A DNA stretch of 64,000 nt from Roseivirga pacifica (GTDB lineage Bacteria; Bacteroidota; Bacteroidia; Cytophagales; Cyclobacteriaceae). A program made the translations under genes and the position numbers. How positions within the stretch are numbered: the first letter of the stretch is position 1; each line of letters begins with the position of its first letter. Positions 43,057 to 52,055 of the stretch are shown here, one piece after another. Below the pieces are notes generated by a model, which was not told the origin of the DNA, made no database searches, and saw nothing but the letters and a program-made list of their open reading frames with translations. Location of the stretch: NCBI RefSeq assembly GCF_900111145.1, contig NZ_FOIR01000001.1:1805501-1869500 (forward strand), in the 5' to 3' direction.

Positions 43057-43575
43057 ATGAAAAAGATTATTCAAAAGTACGGAGTGATAAGTAGTGCCTT
43101 GGTAGTGGGTATTCCATTGCTCACTATTCCAATAATGGGTACAGGCCCCGAGTCTTTTGCAGCGGGAGAAGTAGTTGGCTACTCTACAATTCTGGTTGCA
43201 GAATTACTCATATTGTTAGCCCTGTATTCTTACAAAAAGGAACAAAATGGACTGCTCACTTTTGGCGAAAGCATGAAGCTGGGTACGAGTATTGCGGCCT
43301 TGGGAGGGCTTGCTTTTGGTCTTTATAATGTGGTGTATGTACTTATAATTGACCCCAAATTCAATGAGAAGTACTTTGCGTATAGTATGGGGCTTGATGT
43401 TAACTCACCAACGTTTAAGCAACAGTTTGATGTTTTTATGGCCGACCAAGGCTTTATGATGTCCGTGCCAGGGCAGTTTTTATTAATGTTCCTTACGGTT
43501 TTTCTTATCGGCTTTATTATCACCATTGTGGGTGGTCTTATTTTTCAGTCTAAAGGCAAAGCTGTTAAAGCGTAA
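43057..43575 (+). CDS. DUF4199 membrane protein
   Basis: A 172-residue protein with four hydrophobic helices and the DUF4199 pattern: an N-terminal KYGVISSALVVGIPLL helix and a C-terminal FLTVFLIGFIITIVGGLIF helix with a TFGESMKLGTSIA loop. Function unknown. It lies 93 bases after the tethered LuxR regulator and probably belongs to its regulon. Confidence 0.8.
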   Translation: MKKIIQKYGVISSALVVGIPLLTIPIMGTGPESFAAGEVVGYSTILVAELLILLALYSYKKEQNGLLTFGESMKLGTSIAALGGLAFGLYNVVYVLIIDPKFNEKYFAYSMGLDVNSPTFKQQFDVFMADQGFMMSVPGQFLLMFLTVFLIGFIITIVGGLIFQSKGKAVKA

Positions 43576-43628
43576 GCATTACGCAGAATTTTTTGGTTGA
43601 TACACATAGCTGGTATTATGTTTGTCTT

Positions 43629-44264
43629 ATGCCAGCTATGAAGTTTTTACAGGGAGCATTTTTTTATGTGCTTATCTTTTCTGCCCAAATGCTTACTGCC
43701 CAAATGCTTACTGCCCAAAGTACTTATGAAAAGGAGATAGAGGTCTATCAGGAAGAGTTGAATGCAGAATATCGCGATAAGGATAAATCACCGCTGTCGC
43801 GCAAAGAGCGTTTGGCATTTAAGGGGCACGATTTCTTTCCTATTGACGAAGAGTACCGCGTAATAGCCAAGTTTGAGCCTACACCTGATGCTAAACCTTT
43901 TCCGTTGGGGACCAGTAAGGGCACTACAAAAATTTATAAGGCTATTGGTAACCTGCACTTTGAACTGGACGGAAAATCCTATGTTTTGGAAGCTTATTTA
44001 GAGCAGAAACGGTTTACTATTCCTGGTATGAAAGTGTATGTGTTTCTACCAATTATTGACGAAACAACTGGCAATTCTACTTATGGGGCAGGAAGGTATT
44101 TGCACTATGAGGGAATTCCTGAAGGAACAGAATGGGTGATCGATTTCAATAAACTGTATAACCCATACTGTGCATATAGTGATGATTATGAGTGCCCGAT
44201 GGTGCCTGAGGCAAATCATTTGCCCATCCCCATCGAGGCAGGAATTCGTGGGCCGGAACATTAA
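43629..44264 (+). CDS. DUF1684 protein
   Basis: About 211 residues with an N-terminal hydrophobic segment (FLQGAFFYVLIFSAQ, a probable signal) and a DUF1684 domain. Landmarks are SPLSRKERLAFKGHDFFPID and the NPYCAYSDDYECPMVP block near the C terminus, which is family-typical. The N-terminal coding region contains a 15-base tandem duplication (AQMLT twice then AQS). The MPAM start at 43629 is chosen over 43593; a further ATG at 43638 is equally possible. Confidence 0.75.
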   Translation: MPAMKFLQGAFFYVLIFSAQMLTAQMLTAQSTYEKEIEVYQEELNAEYRDKDKSPLSRKERLAFKGHDFFPIDEEYRVIAKFEPTPDAKPFPLGTSKGTTKIYKAIGNLHFELDGKSYVLEAYLEQKRFTIPGMKVYVFLPIIDETTGNSTYGAGRYLHYEGIPEGTEWVIDFNKLYNPYCAYSDDYECPMVPEANHLPIPIEAGIRGPEH

Positions 44265-44267
44265 CGT

Positions 44268-45014
44268 TTAGCTTGTTAGAACAGGAGCTATTCTACTTAC
44301 TTTTTTCCATTCGAACAGTTTAATAAAGCCAGCTATTAGGTTGAGAGGCAAGCCAGGTTTAGCCAAATCTTTACCTAGCCAAGCAATAGAGTGGTCTCGG
44401 TCTTGCAGCAGTACCAATCTATCTTCAGCATTGGCCGAATGGTAGTTTTGGGCAAAGTCCCAAGCACCATCTCGAGCGATTTTTATGCTAAAGTCTACTA
44501 ATCTTTCGTCTAGTTTTCCAGCAAAAACATCGAGTAAACTAATGATAGGGGATATTTTATTGATTTCGTCTTGAACACCTTCCACCATGGAAGATAGCAG
44601 CGAGTTGATTTTGTAAAAGTCCCCTTTTAAGTTTTCAAGGTTGGCGCCCGCAACTTCTGCAGCTGCAATGCCCAGGTCGAGGTTTATGTGTGCATTAATA
44701 CCCAAAAGCAGGTGTTGCAGTACCAGCGGCCAAAACGCGTGGCTCTGATCGAAGGCAATTTGCCAGGCTGCAGTAGGTTTGGCGCCATCTTTATAAGCTG
44801 TGTAAGCCGCGAGGTAACGGTTGGCAAAGATGACGTCAAGTTGTTCCATGCGCTCATTGTTCTCAAAATCCTTATTGATAATGCCATCTTTTACGGCAAT
44901 AGTTACTTTTCGATAAAGAATAGGGAAGAATGCGAGTTTGGAGTTTTGGGCAATAGTCTCAGCTATTATCTCGTCAAGGTGCTGAATAACTTCGTTTATG
45001 GTGTGTGCTTGCAT
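44268..45014 (-). CDS. DUF5995-family protein
   Basis: A 248-residue protein of the DUF5995 type. The hallmark blocks are LDEIIAETIAQNSKLAFFPILYRKVT, DVIFANRYLAAYTAY, QHLLLGINAHINLDLGIAAAEVAG and SIKIARDGAWDFAQNYH. The histidines HLLLGINAH could bind a metal, but no enzyme activity is known. Convergent with the DUF1684 gene, 3 bases apart. Confidence 0.8.
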   Translation of the reverse strand: MQAHTINEVIQHLDEIIAETIAQNSKLAFFPILYRKVTIAVKDGIINKDFENNERMEQLDVIFANRYLAAYTAYKDGAKPTAAWQIAFDQSHAFWPLVLQHLLLGINAHINLDLGIAAAEVAGANLENLKGDFYKINSLLSSMVEGVQDEINKISPIISLLDVFAGKLDERLVDFSIKIARDGAWDFAQNYHSANAEDRLVLLQDRDHSIAWLGKDLAKPGLPLNLIAGFIKLFEWKKVSRIAPVLTS

Positions 45015-45193
45015 AGTTTAAAGATAGCCTTTTAGTTCTTAGCTTGATAAGATTGATTTAGGCTTAGTTTTCTTGCGCTAATCATCTAAACAGTACCATT
45101 TTCGAACAAGTGGACTTCATTGTAGTTCTTTCTTTGGAGCAGCGCTTAAGCTTTTTTATATTTCTTAGAATTCTTTCCCCTTACAATCATTAA

Positions 45194-46696
45194 ATGAAGG
45201 AGTATCTACAAGACACAAACCTCGGGCTAGAAAACCTGAACGATTTGTACAATGACACCATGCAGGCTGTTCGGTTGGGGTATTGGCAATTGGATATAGT
45301 CAACAATAAGCTCTTTTGGAGCCCGGTGGTCTATGAAATTCATGAGGTAGACCCGAGTGAAGAAGTTGATGTTGAAAAGGCCATAAAATTTTATCATAGA
45401 GACTTTCAGGACTTAATATCTGAAGCCTTGAACAAGGCCATTAACGATGGTGAATCCTGGGATTTAGAATTAAAAATTGTTACCAAAACAGGTGTCCCTC
45501 TTTGGGTAAGGGCCATTGGAAAAGCCGAATTTGAAAATGGAAAAGCAGTAAGGCTGAGGGGGCTTTTTCAGGATATTGATTGGCTAAAAACTAGAGAACA
45601 AGAACTGCTGGAAAGTCAGTCAGCACTTAAAGAGGCTGAGGATATGGCAGGGCTAGGCAATTGGAAGTGGTATGTGGAGTCGGACAAGCATTTTTGGTCT
45701 GAGGGTAGGTTTAAAGTGTTGGGCTACGATGCTGACGAGGTCGCTCCATCATTTGAGGCTGCCATGGAGTTGGTTCATGTGGAGGATAGGCCGTGGGTGG
45801 AAGAAAAGGTTAGAACTGCCATAGTTAATAAAGAAAGCTATGAGATTACTTATAGAATTATCACCCCAAAGGGAGAATTGAAGGTTTTAGTTGATAAGGG
45901 TGACTTTGTTGAGTCTTTAACTTATAAGGCAAGCTACTATTTCGGGATAGTTCGGGATATAACAAAGGATCATTTGAGAGAGCAGAAACTTCAGGAGTCT
46001 CTAAAGTCCTTAGAGCGATCTAACAGGGAACTGAAAGATTTTGCTTACGTGGCTTCTCACGATTTGCAAGAACCTCTTCGGGGCATTACTAGTTACCTTC
46101 AACTGCTAGAGATGGGCTATGCCAACCTATTTGATGATGAAGCCAAAATGTATATGGATAGCATCATTAATGCATCTACCCGAATGAAAAAACTCATCAA
46201 TGATTTACTGACTATTTCGCGTTTGGATACAGCGAACAGACAGGCTGAACAGGTAGACTTGAACGAGGTGTTGAGCATAGTGGAGGCAAATCTAGAGATG
46301 AGTATTAGCGAGTCGGGAGCCGAAATTAGCTATGCGGAGTTGCCGGTAGTTACCGGGGATGAAAGTAGAATGGTGCGTTTGTTTCAAAACTTAATTGGTA
46401 ACGCAATTAAGTTTAGAAGGGCTGGTGTGGTACCTAAAGTTGAAATTGAGTGGGAGCAAGTTGGTCAGAAGGTAGGGTTTAAGGTTAGTGATAACGGTAT
46501 CGGAATTAAGCCAGATTATTTTGATAGAATCTTTACCATTTTTCAAAGACTCCATACACGCGAAGAGTACGAAGGTACCGGGGTAGGGCTGGCAATTTGT
46601 AAGAAAATTGTAGAGTCGCATGGGAGTCGCATTAAAGTAGAAAGTGAAGTGGGGAAGGGAAGCAGTTTTATATTTGAGTTAGATAAGGGAATGTAA
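45194..46696 (+). CDS. PAS sensor histidine kinase
   Basis: A 500-residue cytoplasmic kinase. Two PAS domains occupy about residues 20-130 and 148-260 with a PAC-like GLFQDIDWLKTREQEL end. The phosphoacceptor H289 is in DFAYVASHDLQEPL. The ATPase domain has the N-box NLIGNAIKFR, the G1 box DNGIGI and the G2 box GTGVGLAI. No membrane helix is present. The receiver-only response regulator follows after 2 bases and is the likely partner. Confidence 0.93.
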   Translation: MKEYLQDTNLGLENLNDLYNDTMQAVRLGYWQLDIVNNKLFWSPVVYEIHEVDPSEEVDVEKAIKFYHRDFQDLISEALNKAINDGESWDLELKIVTKTGVPLWVRAIGKAEFENGKAVRLRGLFQDIDWLKTREQELLESQSALKEAEDMAGLGNWKWYVESDKHFWSEGRFKVLGYDADEVAPSFEAAMELVHVEDRPWVEEKVRTAIVNKESYEITYRIITPKGELKVLVDKGDFVESLTYKASYYFGIVRDITKDHLREQKLQESLKSLERSNRELKDFAYVASHDLQEPLRGITSYLQLLEMGYANLFDDEAKMYMDSIINASTRMKKLINDLLTISRLDTANRQAEQVDLNEVLSIVEANLEMSISESGAEISYAELPVVTGDESRMVRLFQNLIGNAIKFRRAGVVPKVEIEWEQVGQKVGFKVSDNGIGIKPDYFDRIFTIFQRLHTREEYEGTGVGLAICKKIVESHGSRIKVESEVGKGSSFIFELDKGM

Positions 46697-46698
46697 AA

Positions 46699-47130
46699 AT
46701 GAAATTTAGAATCTTATTGGTTGAAGATAGTTTGGAAGATATTGTGCTAACTAAGCTGGCATTTTCAAAGTCAAACGTACCAGCAGAAATAGATGTGGTA
46801 AATGATGGCGAAGAGTGTTTGAGTTTTTTAAGAAAAGAAGAGCCTTTCACTGATGCTAAAGTACCCGACTTAATATTGTTAGATTTAAACATGCCTAAAC
46901 TGAATGGAAAGCAGGTTTTAGAAGTGGTTAAAACGGATCCTGAATTAAAGCATATTCCTACCGTTGTGCTAAGCACTAGTAAACATAAGGTAGATGTAGA
47001 GGAGAGTTATGAAAGGTTCGCAAATAGTTACTTAGCCAAACCCATAGATTTCAATGAGTTTTTAGACTTGGTCAAAGAAATTGAAACTTTCTGGCTAAAG
47101 ATAGTTAAATTGCCCAATTCAACTGAATAA
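46699..47130 (+). CDS. Receiver-only response regulator
   Basis: A 143-residue protein made only of a receiver domain. The acidic pocket is LLVEDS near residues 6-11, and phosphoacceptor D62 lies in LILLDLNMPKLNG; the conserved lysine is in YLAKPID. There is no output domain, so it acts by phosphorelay or protein contact, as in the Rcp1 class. It lies 2 bases after the PAS kinase, its likely donor. Confidence 0.92.
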   Translation: MKFRILLVEDSLEDIVLTKLAFSKSNVPAEIDVVNDGEECLSFLRKEEPFTDAKVPDLILLDLNMPKLNGKQVLEVVKTDPELKHIPTVVLSTSKHKVDVEESYERFANSYLAKPIDFNEFLDLVKEIETFWLKIVKLPNSTE

Positions 47131-47207
47131 CAAAAGGTTAGCATGGTAGATTACACAGTGATTCTCAGTGTGTATCCTATGTTTTCATAACTAATTACAT
47201 ACACTTA

Positions 47208-47858
47208 ATGATAGCCAAAATTAGAGTTCTGATAGTAGATGATCATACGATGATTCGTGATGCGCTGAGGAATTATTTCGTAAATGACGACCGTATTGAA
47301 GTGGTTAATCAGGCCAAAAACGGAAAAGAGGCTTTAGAGAAAGTGGCCGAGCTAGACTTGGACTTAGTGCTGACAGATATTAGCATGCCGGTAATGGATG
47401 GTCACGATTTGGCCAAAGCACTTAAGGCTGACTACCCTAGCTTAAAGGTTATTGTGCTGAGTATGATAAACGAATCGAAGCAAATTAAAAGAATGCTAGC
47501 AACAGGTGTTGATGGTTACGTTTTGAAAAACTGCGATAAGGAGGAACTTGCCGCAGGAATCAAGCAGGTAATGGAAGGGGAAAGCTATTATAGCCCAAAT
47601 GTGGTTCATAAAATCATGGAAGGGCTTTCTAAGCGAAATGGAACTGAACGAAGCGTAATTGAAATGCCTCTATCTTCTAGAGAAAAAGAGGTGTTGAAGC
47701 TTGTGATGAAGGAGTACAGCAACAGTGAAATAGCAAACGAGTTGTTTATTAGCGTAAGAACAGTAGAAGCGCACAAGCGTAACCTTTTGGAAAAAACTGG
47801 CTCAAAGAATTTGGTGGGTTTGGCTATTTATGCTGTTGAAAAGGGATTGATCGACTAA
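47208..47858 (+). CDS. NarL/LuxR-type response regulator
   Basis: A 216-residue regulator. The receiver domain (1-120) has DDHTMIRDAL and phosphoacceptor D57 in LVLTDISMPVMDG. The output HTH (about 150-215) is LSSREKEVLKLVMKEYSNSEIANELFISVRTVEAHKRN. It follows the receiver-only gene after 77 bases and converges with the hybrid kinase gene, overlapping it by 4 bases. Confidence 0.93.
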   Translation: MIAKIRVLIVDDHTMIRDALRNYFVNDDRIEVVNQAKNGKEALEKVAELDLDLVLTDISMPVMDGHDLAKALKADYPSLKVIVLSMINESKQIKRMLATGVDGYVLKNCDKEELAAGIKQVMEGESYYSPNVVHKIMEGLSKRNGTERSVIEMPLSSREKEVLKLVMKEYSNSEIANELFISVRTVEAHKRNLLEKTGSKNLVGLAIYAVEKGLID

Positions 47859-48910
47859 CCCTTTTTGCCTTTGTAAAACGAAGTGAAAATGTTAGTTCCC
47901 TTTCCTGGTCTGGTGTCAATTTCTATTAAACCACCATGCGAATTTACGCGGCTTTCAATACTGTGAAGCCCAAAGCAGTTTTTACTTTCTAATATCTCAC
48001 TTTTGTCAAAACCGATCCCATCATCTTCAGTCATTAGGTAAATATGGTCTGGGTAATCAATTAACTGTACCATCATATTGTTAGCCTTCGAGTGCTTAAT
48101 GGCGTTGGTAGAAAGCTCTTGTACAATTCTAAAAATGGTGAGCTTTAAGCTTTCTTCCGGTTCTTGATCTAGGTTAGTAATAAACTCAAAAGTGATCTCC
48201 GATGAGTCCTCTAAATCTTCCATAAGTCCTTCTATTGCCTCAGAAAGGCTCATTTCAGCAATAGATCTGGGCATTAGTGAGTGAGAAATATTGCGAATTT
48301 CATCAATGGTAACTGAAAGGTTTTCAGTACATTTTTCGTATTGAGCCCTTTGCCTTGAGTCGAACTTGTGAATTGCCGACCTTAAAAGACCGAGACTTAG
48401 GGATACCACCGTTAGACTTTGTACAACACCATCATGTAGCTCTTTCGCAATTCTAACTCGTTCCGTGTCTTGCGCTTCGAGCACAGAATCTAGCAGTTTT
48501 TCCCGGTTTCTGTCGTTCTCGAACTTTAGTTTATGTCTTTCAATGGCATATTCTATCGACTTCTCTAGCAGTCGAGGGTTGTACTCGCCTTTTACTATAT
48601 AATCTTGGGCACCTTTTTGTATCAACCGCTTGGCCATGCTTAGGTCAGCCATGCCAGTAAGAATGATTATTGGGCTTTTAGGAGCATTCCGCTTAACCTG
48701 ATAGAAGCTATCTTCGCCATAAGAGTCCGGTAGGGAAAGGTCTAGGAGAATTGCACCGGGCGTGTTTTTTTCAAGACACTCAATTGCTTCGGCAAGTTTT
48801 ACAGCTTCTTTAATTTTCCAATTATTTAGCCCGCTTGTCGATAGGAACTTCTTGAGCAAGAACCTGTCGTCAAAGTTGTCCTCAATTAGTAAGATGCTAT
48901 TCTCAGACAT
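47855..48910 (-). CDS. Receiver-HisKA_3 hybrid kinase
   Basis: A 351-residue protein with a receiver domain at the N terminus (phosphoacceptor D57, AILLDLSLPDSYG) and a HisKA_3-type kinase with H159 in RVRIAKELHDGVVQSL. The ATPase domain has LSTNAIKHSKANN (N-box) and EDDGIGFDKS. HisKA_3 kinases usually phosphorylate NarL-type regulators, such as the one it converges with. It overlaps the upstream receiver-only gene by 8 bases. Confidence 0.92.
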   Translation of the reverse strand: MSENSILLIEDNFDDRFLLKKFLSTSGLNNWKIKEAVKLAEAIECLEKNTPGAILLDLSLPDSYGEDSFYQVKRNAPKSPIIILTGMADLSMAKRLIQKGAQDYIVKGEYNPRLLEKSIEYAIERHKLKFENDRNREKLLDSVLEAQDTERVRIAKELHDGVVQSLTVVSLSLGLLRSAIHKFDSRQRAQYEKCTENLSVTIDEIRNISHSLMPRSIAEMSLSEAIEGLMEDLEDSSEITFEFITNLDQEPEESLKLTIFRIVQELSTNAIKHSKANNMMVQLIDYPDHIYLMTEDDGIGFDKSEILESKNCFGLHSIESRVNSHGGLIEIDTRPGKGTNIFTSFYKGKKG

Positions 48911-49346
48911 GATAATCGTTTTTATTTGGTAGAATAGCTACCCTGGACCAAAAGGAAACAATGGCTTTTGCGGTTTCTGAAAACTCGTTAAGATCTTGAG
49001 GCTTTCTAATAAAACAACTAGAGTAGTTTTTGTAACTCTCTAACATGTCTCTATAGTCACCAATAGATGTGAGTACTATTACAGGTATCTGTCTTAGAGA
49101 TTTCTGAGATTTGACAAACTCCAATAGGCTTAATCCAGACTCTTTGGGTAAGCCAAGGTCTAGTATGATAAGGTTAGTTTTCGATTTTCTTTTTGATTCT
49201 TCGGCCTGTAAATGAGCAATGGCTTCATCTACATCTGTTTTGTTAGTGACGCTTATCTGTTCACTATGTTCTTGCAATGTTCTTTTTAATAGCTCAAAAT
49301 CTTCCAGATTATCTTCTACTATTAAAATCTCAAGAAAGTTATTCAT
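48903..49346 (-). CDS. Receiver-only response regulator
   Basis: A 147-residue receiver-only protein. The acidic residues are in ILIVEDNLEDFELL and phosphoacceptor D63 is in LIILDLGLPKESG; the lysine is in FIRKPQD. Its stop lies 8 bases inside the start of the hybrid kinase gene, so translation is coupled and it probably gives or receives phosphate from that kinase. Confidence 0.92.
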   Translation of the reverse strand: MNNFLEILIVEDNLEDFELLKRTLQEHSEQISVTNKTDVDEAIAHLQAEESKRKSKTNLIILDLGLPKESGLSLLEFVKSQKSLRQIPVIVLTSIGDYRDMLESYKNYSSCFIRKPQDLNEFSETAKAIVSFWSRVAILPNKNDYHV

Positions 49347-49781
49347 ACAACTTGCTGTTCATTAATGCTTTGGTAAAAAAAAGCCGTGATTGTGAGGGAT
49401 ATCTAAAATACAATATAATGTATTAATGTAAAAAGCACTTTTTTAAACTCGTAGTGCTTGGTTTAATATCACTTTACGTGTATTTGTTTGACGATTTAGT
49501 GTATGTAAAGAATTGGTCTTTTGTAGGGGTAAATGTTTTTATGGAATTGATTATGGTGTAAGCAATTGGTTTTTAAGTGATTGCGATGTTTTGTTTTTTG
49601 AGTGTTGAGAACTTTTTTCAGGCGAAGAAGTCTGTCTACGTGAAACACGTAATTCTTGCTCAAACTACAGTTTATTATATATAGAAAATAGGAATTTAAC
49701 TGTGTAGCATGTTCTTTTAGGTAAATGATTTGCAACTGTAGATCTGACAGGTTGCATTTTTTTAATGGGGAGTTAGTTAAT
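49347..49781. other. AT-rich intergenic stretch with two hairpins
   Basis: About 435 bases with no supported gene. It contains a TACGTG-AAA-CACGTA palindrome (49637-49651) and a terminator-like hairpin at 49731-49763. It is very AT rich; a 79-residue open frame on the minus strand has no family resemblance. Promoters for the divergent receiver gene and the downstream hypothetical gene probably lie here. Confidence 0.5.
49731..49763 (+). terminator. Leader hairpin with T-tract before the 49782 gene
   Basis: TGCAAC (49731-49736) pairs with GTTGCA (49751-49756), with extra TGT/ACA pairing inside, and is followed by seven Ts. It is shaped like a rho-independent terminator or attenuator, 19 bases ahead of the ATG at 49782, and supports that start over 49725. 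Confidence 0.6.
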
Positions 49782-50228
49782 ATGATGAATCAGATTAGAA
49801 GGCAAGAGGATAGACCGGGTATATTCTATTTAAAGAGACAGCTTGATGTTATAAGCGAAATCAACAATACCTTTCGAGCATACCAACCACAAATGTGTAG
49901 CCCAAGTTTGGTCAGTAATGTTTTGCTATCGTTAGGCTACAATGTTTCCAATTACAATGTAGATACCAATGTTTTCAAAACTAGGGTGGATCTAAAGCTT
50001 CTGGAGCAGTGCCTAGTACCAATATTAGATTGTTTGAGCAGGAGTTGCTCTAATCAATTGGAGGTTAATTTAGCCATGGTAGGTTGCTGTTTACAAGTGT
50101 TGCTAAAGGTGGAAGATAGTAGTGCCGTGGGGAATTCTGTAGTGGGTACTTTTGCCATTGAAACCTTGCAAAAAGCAGGGATTGGGGTGAATGTATCACC
50201 CCAGGAACTTGCCATTACCATTAATTAG
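49782..50228 (+). CDS. Hypothetical protein with a possible degenerate kinase ATPase fold
   Basis: A 148-residue protein not recognised with confidence. Residues 70-148 look like a weak histidine-kinase ATPase domain: DLKLLEQCLVPILDCLSRSC resembles the N-box helix but lacks the asparagine, VEDSS stands where DxGxG would be, and VVGTFAIETL where the G2 box would be. Even if the resemblance holds, ATP binding looks lost. It has seven cysteines. It sits next to a two-component island and converges with the vWA lipoprotein gene, overlapping it by 8 bases. ATG 49782 is chosen since the region upstream holds a hairpin. Confidence 0.5.
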   Translation: MMNQIRRQEDRPGIFYLKRQLDVISEINNTFRAYQPQMCSPSLVSNVLLSLGYNVSNYNVDTNVFKTRVDLKLLEQCLVPILDCLSRSCSNQLEVNLAMVGCCLQVLLKVEDSSAVGNSVVGTFAIETLQKAGIGVNVSPQELAITIN

Positions 50229-51240
50229 TACCCAAATTACAGCTGCCATTAAAGTCCGAAGCATCAAAAAAGGTGTTTGAATGCCCTTTGAGCGCTCCTT
50301 TTACTGCTTCAATTGTAAGCTGATTGCTGCCTGATCTTTTTGGCGAGCAGTATTCTAGTAGGTAGTAACTATTGGCTCTTCCGTTAATTAAATCGCCTAT
50401 TTCTCTAAATCTATCGAGCAGCTCGCCAATGTTGGCGGCCGAAACAAAGCTGGTTTTACCGATTGATTTTAGTACCGATTCATCAATTTCTCCTCCTAAA
50501 CCTATGGTGTATAAAGCGATGTCGCTATCTGCTTTTTTCACTGCTTCAAGTGCCTGGCCTTTGGTTTTTCTATTGGCTTGATCCGTGCCATCTGTAAAAA
50601 TAACCACAGCACTAGAGGCAATTTCTTCCAGCTCACGGGTTTGCGCCAGTTTTTGACTGGCAACATCTATCCCCTGAATTACCGCACCATAAAGGTTGGT
50701 TGAATTGTCCGAACTCATTGAAGGAGTAATGCTTTCGATAGCAGCTTTTAATGTGGCTCTATCAGTGGCTTGCCCTTGCAGTTGCTTAATATTTTCGGAT
50801 CCATCGAACCACCATATTTCCATTTTTACAGCTTGTGCAGATGGAGCTCCTTCAGAAGGTACCACTTCATCAATAAAGCTTTTGGCAGCATCTTTCAAAG
50901 AGGCCAGGTTTTCGCTGCCTAAAACACTGCCGCTCAAATCGAGCAACAAGGTTATGTGGTAATCGAACACCTGCTCGTTGGGCTGAATTTTTCGGGTAGC
51001 TTCAAATGATGATATTTCAGATCCGTTTTCATAAATGATAAAATCACTTTCGGAAAGGCCTGCTACACCATTTCCAGCATCATCTTCTACCTTAAAAAAG
51101 ACAGAGACATTGGAGGGGAGTTTAACGAATTGGTTCTCGATGGTAACACGAAGCTTTGGCGAATCATCGTTGTTTCCACCGCAAGCCAATAGCAAAAACA
51201 TGCTCGCAAAGAGCATTGAAATGTTGGTTAAGCGTTTCAT
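50221..51240 (-). CDS. von Willebrand A-domain lipoprotein
   Basis: A 339-residue lipoprotein: the lipobox LLAC ends at C20 after a hydrophobic leader. A vWA domain begins near residue 95 with the MIDAS motif DLSGS (D101-S105); a further metal-site segment is FTDGTDQ. Before it is an Ig-like segment containing GVAGLSESDFIIYENG. It probably binds a protein ligand at the cell surface or periplasm. The partner is unknown. Confidence 0.85.
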   Translation of the reverse strand: MKRLTNISMLFASMFLLLACGGNNDDSPKLRVTIENQFVKLPSNVSVFFKVEDDAGNGVAGLSESDFIIYENGSEISSFEATRKIQPNEQVFDYHITLLLDLSGSVLGSENLASLKDAAKSFIDEVVPSEGAPSAQAVKMEIWWFDGSENIKQLQGQATDRATLKAAIESITPSMSSDNSTNLYGAVIQGIDVASQKLAQTRELEEIASSAVVIFTDGTDQANRKTKGQALEAVKKADSDIALYTIGLGGEIDESVLKSIGKTSFVSAANIGELLDRFREIGDLINGRANSYYLLEYCSPKRSGSNQLTIEAVKGALKGHSNTFFDASDFNGSCNLGTN

Positions 51241-51345
51241 AAATCATTAGCTTTTAGGTAATGGGAGAACATGAAACTTATCGGCTTATTGTGCGGTTAA
51301 AACTTTAATTGATTTAAATTTGCCCACCTATTAAAAACGAGCAAT

Positions 51346-51747
51346 ATGAGAACTACCACAACGTTATTGGGAGATTATGAGTACGAAGCGGTTAATCCAA
51401 ATGGCAACAAAGTGCATATAGATATGCGCCCTGCTGAGGAGAAAACAGGGCAGTCGCCAACGGAGCTTTTGCTGTCTGGTCTTTCTGGTTGTGCTGCGGT
51501 AGACTTGGTGCAAATGCTCAAAAAACGCAAGCGTACTGTTAATGGATTGAAAATAGAGGCAGATGGAACTCGAAGAGAAGAACACCCTCGTGCTTTCACC
51601 CATATCAAACTTCATTTTATTTTAGATTCTCCGGATGCTACTCAGGAAGAGTTTGAAAAGCTAGGCCATATGGCGGCTACTAAATACTGCTCTGTAGCCG
51701 GTTCGTTAAGTGCCGAAGTTGATCACGAATTTACAATTAATCGCTAA
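51346..51747 (+). CDS. OsmC/Ohr-family protein
   Basis: A 133-residue OsmC-fold protein with the two active-site cysteines, in LLSGLSGCAAVDLVQML and in AATKYCSVAGSL. Such proteins reduce organic hydroperoxides by thiol chemistry; this one is nearer the YhfA-type group with MRPAEEKTGQSPTELLL. The 78-aa gene starts in its stop codon (TAATG). Confidence 0.88.
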   Translation: MRTTTTLLGDYEYEAVNPNGNKVHIDMRPAEEKTGQSPTELLLSGLSGCAAVDLVQMLKKRKRTVNGLKIEADGTRREEHPRAFTHIKLHFILDSPDATQEEFEKLGHMAATKYCSVAGSLSAEVDHEFTINR

Positions 51748-51983
51748 TGCGAGTTGTAAAAGAGATTAATGACAAGGCCTGCAAAATCACAGTCTTTTCT
51801 TGGAACGGGAAATACCTGATAAAGCTAGAACAGGGGCCATTTGAACAAACCTATAAGGTGAGTGAAATGGATGTGCTAGAACAAGAAATTGACGAAATTT
51901 TAAGTCCAGAGTTTATAGCTGAGTGCTTGGAGCGTTTCCAACAAATGGGAGAAACGCTCTCAGGGGCATTGTCTAAGCTGTAA
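51747..51983 (+). CDS. Small conserved hypothetical protein
   Basis: A 78-residue acidic protein: a beta-like start (RVVKEINDKACKITVFSWNGKYLIKLEQGPFEQTYKV split by loops) and a helical C terminus. It overlaps the OsmC stop by one base (TAATG), so it is translated together with it. No family recognised; possibly an accessory to the peroxidase. Confidence 0.6.
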   Translation: MRVVKEINDKACKITVFSWNGKYLIKLEQGPFEQTYKVSEMDVLEQEIDEILSPEFIAECLERFQQMGETLSGALSKL

Positions 51984-52055
51984 TTGATATTTGCACTCAG
52001 GCAGTTTCGTTTATTCATACTTTGAGAATATCTTTATTCCCGAAGTTGGTAACTT

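Noticed and set aside
49496-49735. 79-residue minus-strand open frame in the AT-rich gap
   Set aside because: AT-rich, no recognisable family and no start context; it overlaps the leader hairpin.
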